From Desulfitobacterium chlororespirans DSM 11544 (lineage in GTDB: Bacteria > Bacillota > Desulfitobacteriia > Desulfitobacteriales > Desulfitobacteriaceae): DNA of 64,000 nt. The notes under the pieces are model-generated. The model searched no databases and was not told the DNA's origin. It saw only the letters and a list, made by a program, of their open reading frames with translations. The stretch is from NCBI RefSeq assembly GCF_900143285.1, contig NZ_FRDN01000009.1, positions 124,001-188,000 on the forward strand. Direction: 5' to 3'. Below are positions 63,324 to 64,000 of the stretch, piece by piece. The translations under genes were made by a program, and so were the position numbers. How positions within the stretch are numbered: the first letter of the stretch is position 1; each line of letters starts with the position of its first letter.

Positions 63324-63407
63324 GATGCAAGCATAAGCGCAGATAACTGGGATTATATTCTCATTAAAGAAAGCGAAGAATCTCCCTGGGTTATCCATAA
63401 TTGGTGA
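63324..63407 (+). pseudogene. C-terminal remnant of a secreted or lipoprotein gene
   Basis: A 27-codon open stretch ending DNWDYILIKESEESPWVIHNW before TGA. The ending resembles the W-x-I-x-x-W C-terminus of small exported DUF4829-like proteins. Upstream there is a stop and no start. It is evidence of further gene decay in this AT-rich region. Bases 63209-63320 hold nothing recognisable. Confidence 0.35.
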
Positions 63408-63416
63408 GTTTGAAAC

Positions 63417-63456
63417 AAAGCAAGCCTCCGGAGAGCTTCTCCAACAGGCTTGCTTT
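63417..63456 (-). terminator. Bidirectional terminator at the end of the glutamate synthase-like gene
   Basis: Perfect 11-bp stem AAAGCAAGCCT / AGGCTTGCTTT around an 18-base loop with an inner GGAGA/TCTCC pairing. A/T runs flank both sides. Confidence 0.85.
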
Positions 63457-63504
63457 ATTTCTGGCCTATATATTATCCGAATTACCTGAACCTTACCGCA
63501 GTAA

Positions 63505-64000
63505 TTAACCCTTATTCTTAAGATAGGCGTTAATTCCCGCGGCCGCTTTCTTGCCGGCTCCCATAGCCAGAATAACCGTAGCGGCACCGGTCACAATATC
63601 GCCCCCGGCGAACACTCCGGGAATGGAGGTCTCCAGGGTTTCTTCATTGACGACGATATTGCCCCATTTGTTCAGTTCCAAGCCTTCCGTGGATTGGGTG
63701 ACCAAAGGATTAGGACCTTGCCCAATGGCGACAACCACCGTATCCACTTCGATCTCAAACTCCGAGCCAGGAATAGCCACAGGTTTACGGCGTCCAGATG
63801 CATCCGGTTCTCCCAGCTCATAGCGGAGACAGGTCAAGGATTTGACCGCACCCTTTTCATCCCCTTGGATGGCTACCGGGTTGGTGAGAAGCTGAAAGTT
63901 AACCCCTTCCTCCTCGGCGTGCTCAAGCTCTTCATGACGAGCCGGCATTTCCGCCCGGGAACGACGATAGACAATGCTGACCTCTTCCGCACCCAGGCGC
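63505..64000 (-). CDS. gltA: Glutamate synthase small chain-like FAD/NAD(P) oxidoreductase, N-terminus outside the window
   Basis: The minus frame is open from the window edge (165 codons). The upstream residues continue RLGAEEVSIVYRRSRAEMPA, typical of GltD/GltA. Then NPVAIQGDEKGAVKSLTCLRYELGEPDASGR and the FAD-binding end GVFAGGDIVTGAATVILAMGAGKKAAAGIN. In anaerobes this single-subunit homotetrameric NADPH-dependent glutamate synthase or the NfnB subunit shares this C-terminus. The missing N-terminus would tell which. Confidence 0.85.
   Translation of the reverse strand, partial: RLGAEEVSIVYRRSRAEMPARHEELEHAEEEGVNFQLLTNPVAIQGDEKGAVKSLTCLRYELGEPDASGRRKPVAIPGSEFEIEVDTVVVAIGQGPNPLVTQSTEGLELNKWGNIVVNEETLETSIPGVFAGGDIVTGAATVILAMGAGKKAAAGINAYLKNKG

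Noticed and set aside
1-64000. CRISPR array, tRNA, rRNA, transposase or phage genes
   Set aside because: I looked for regularly spaced direct repeats, tRNA-like arms with TTCGA loops and transposase or integrase motifs on both strands; only XerD (a housekeeping recombinase) appeared.

Overview
The window reads as a chromosomal segment of an endospore-forming, strictly anaerobic Gram-positive bacterium of the class Clostridia. A member of the Peptococcaceae close to Desulfitobacterium is my best guess. The basis is spo0A, spoIVB, the spoIIA operon with sigF, spoVAC-AD-AE-AF, spoIIM and dacF, together with 2-hydroxyacyl-CoA dehydratase and activase genes, feoA/feoB iron uptake and a one-carbon (folD/fchA) cluster. 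The genus is inferred and was not checked by any search. Most genes are on the minus strand. I saw no tRNA, rRNA, CRISPR array, prophage or intact insertion sequence.

Layout. 1-5150: a DHH-CBS-CBS-poly(A)-polymerase fusion cut by the window edge, a small unknown protein, an LCP cell-wall ligase and a palindromic non-coding repeat. 5157-8737: a Tyr/Pro-rich tail-anchored small protein, then three genes related to acyl-CoA dehydratase activases. 8752-15277: the sporulation block. spoVAC-AD-AE-AF is read leftward and spoIIAA-AB-sigF rightward, with candidate sigma-G, sigma-H and Spo0A sites between them; dacF converges on sigF. 15493-21443: CoA-binding protein, then xerD-deoB-punA-pdp (nucleoside salvage), interrupted by about 690 bp of nested palindromes. 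21469-27825: an acyl-CoA dehydrogenase, acyl-CoA ligase, two dehydratase subunits and an activase in one direction, preceded by a FadR-like operator. 28056-29370: a sigma factor with an overlapping DUF4367 membrane protein. 29571-33204: ferrous-iron uptake (two FeoA, FeoB, FeoB-associated Cys-rich peptide) plus a DtxR/MntR-type repressor with iron-type ligands. 33431-35850: spoIIM, an endonuclease Q-like PHP protein and nudF. 36027-44819: a mixed region with a frameshifted beta-propeller gene, an XRE regulator, a GGDEF protein, a methyltransferase fragment, two YjcZ-like micropeptides, a chemoreceptor, methionine aminopeptidase and an AraC-type domain. 44957-60139: the conserved folD-fchA-corA-xseA-xseB-ispA-PAP2-oapA-dxs-tlyA-nadK-ytqB-argR-recN-spoIVB-spo0A string. 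60306-63500: an AT-rich region with decayed genes and two secreted proteins. 63505-64000: the C-terminal part of a glutamate synthase small-chain-like protein.

How the genes fit together. Spo0A, SpoIIAA/AB/SigF, SpoIVB, SpoIIM, DacF and the SpoVA proteins cover sporulation from entry to forespore dipicolinic-acid transport and germination. The isoprenoid, folate and DNA-repair genes form the housekeeping string that usually precedes spo0A in Firmicutes.

The most interesting signals are these. (1) An OapA-like membrane protein sits at the classical OLE-RNA locus, but there is no room for the OLE RNA beside it. (2) A mosaic palindromic repeat family occurs at 4638-4940 and 18338-18890. (3) A strongly structured, probably minus-strand RNA lies between fchA and corA, with G-U pairs that favour that strand. 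(4) A short repressor has the DtxR iron-ligand set next to feo operons that carry GTTAG-type sites. (5) Two separate sets of activase/dehydratase genes are present.
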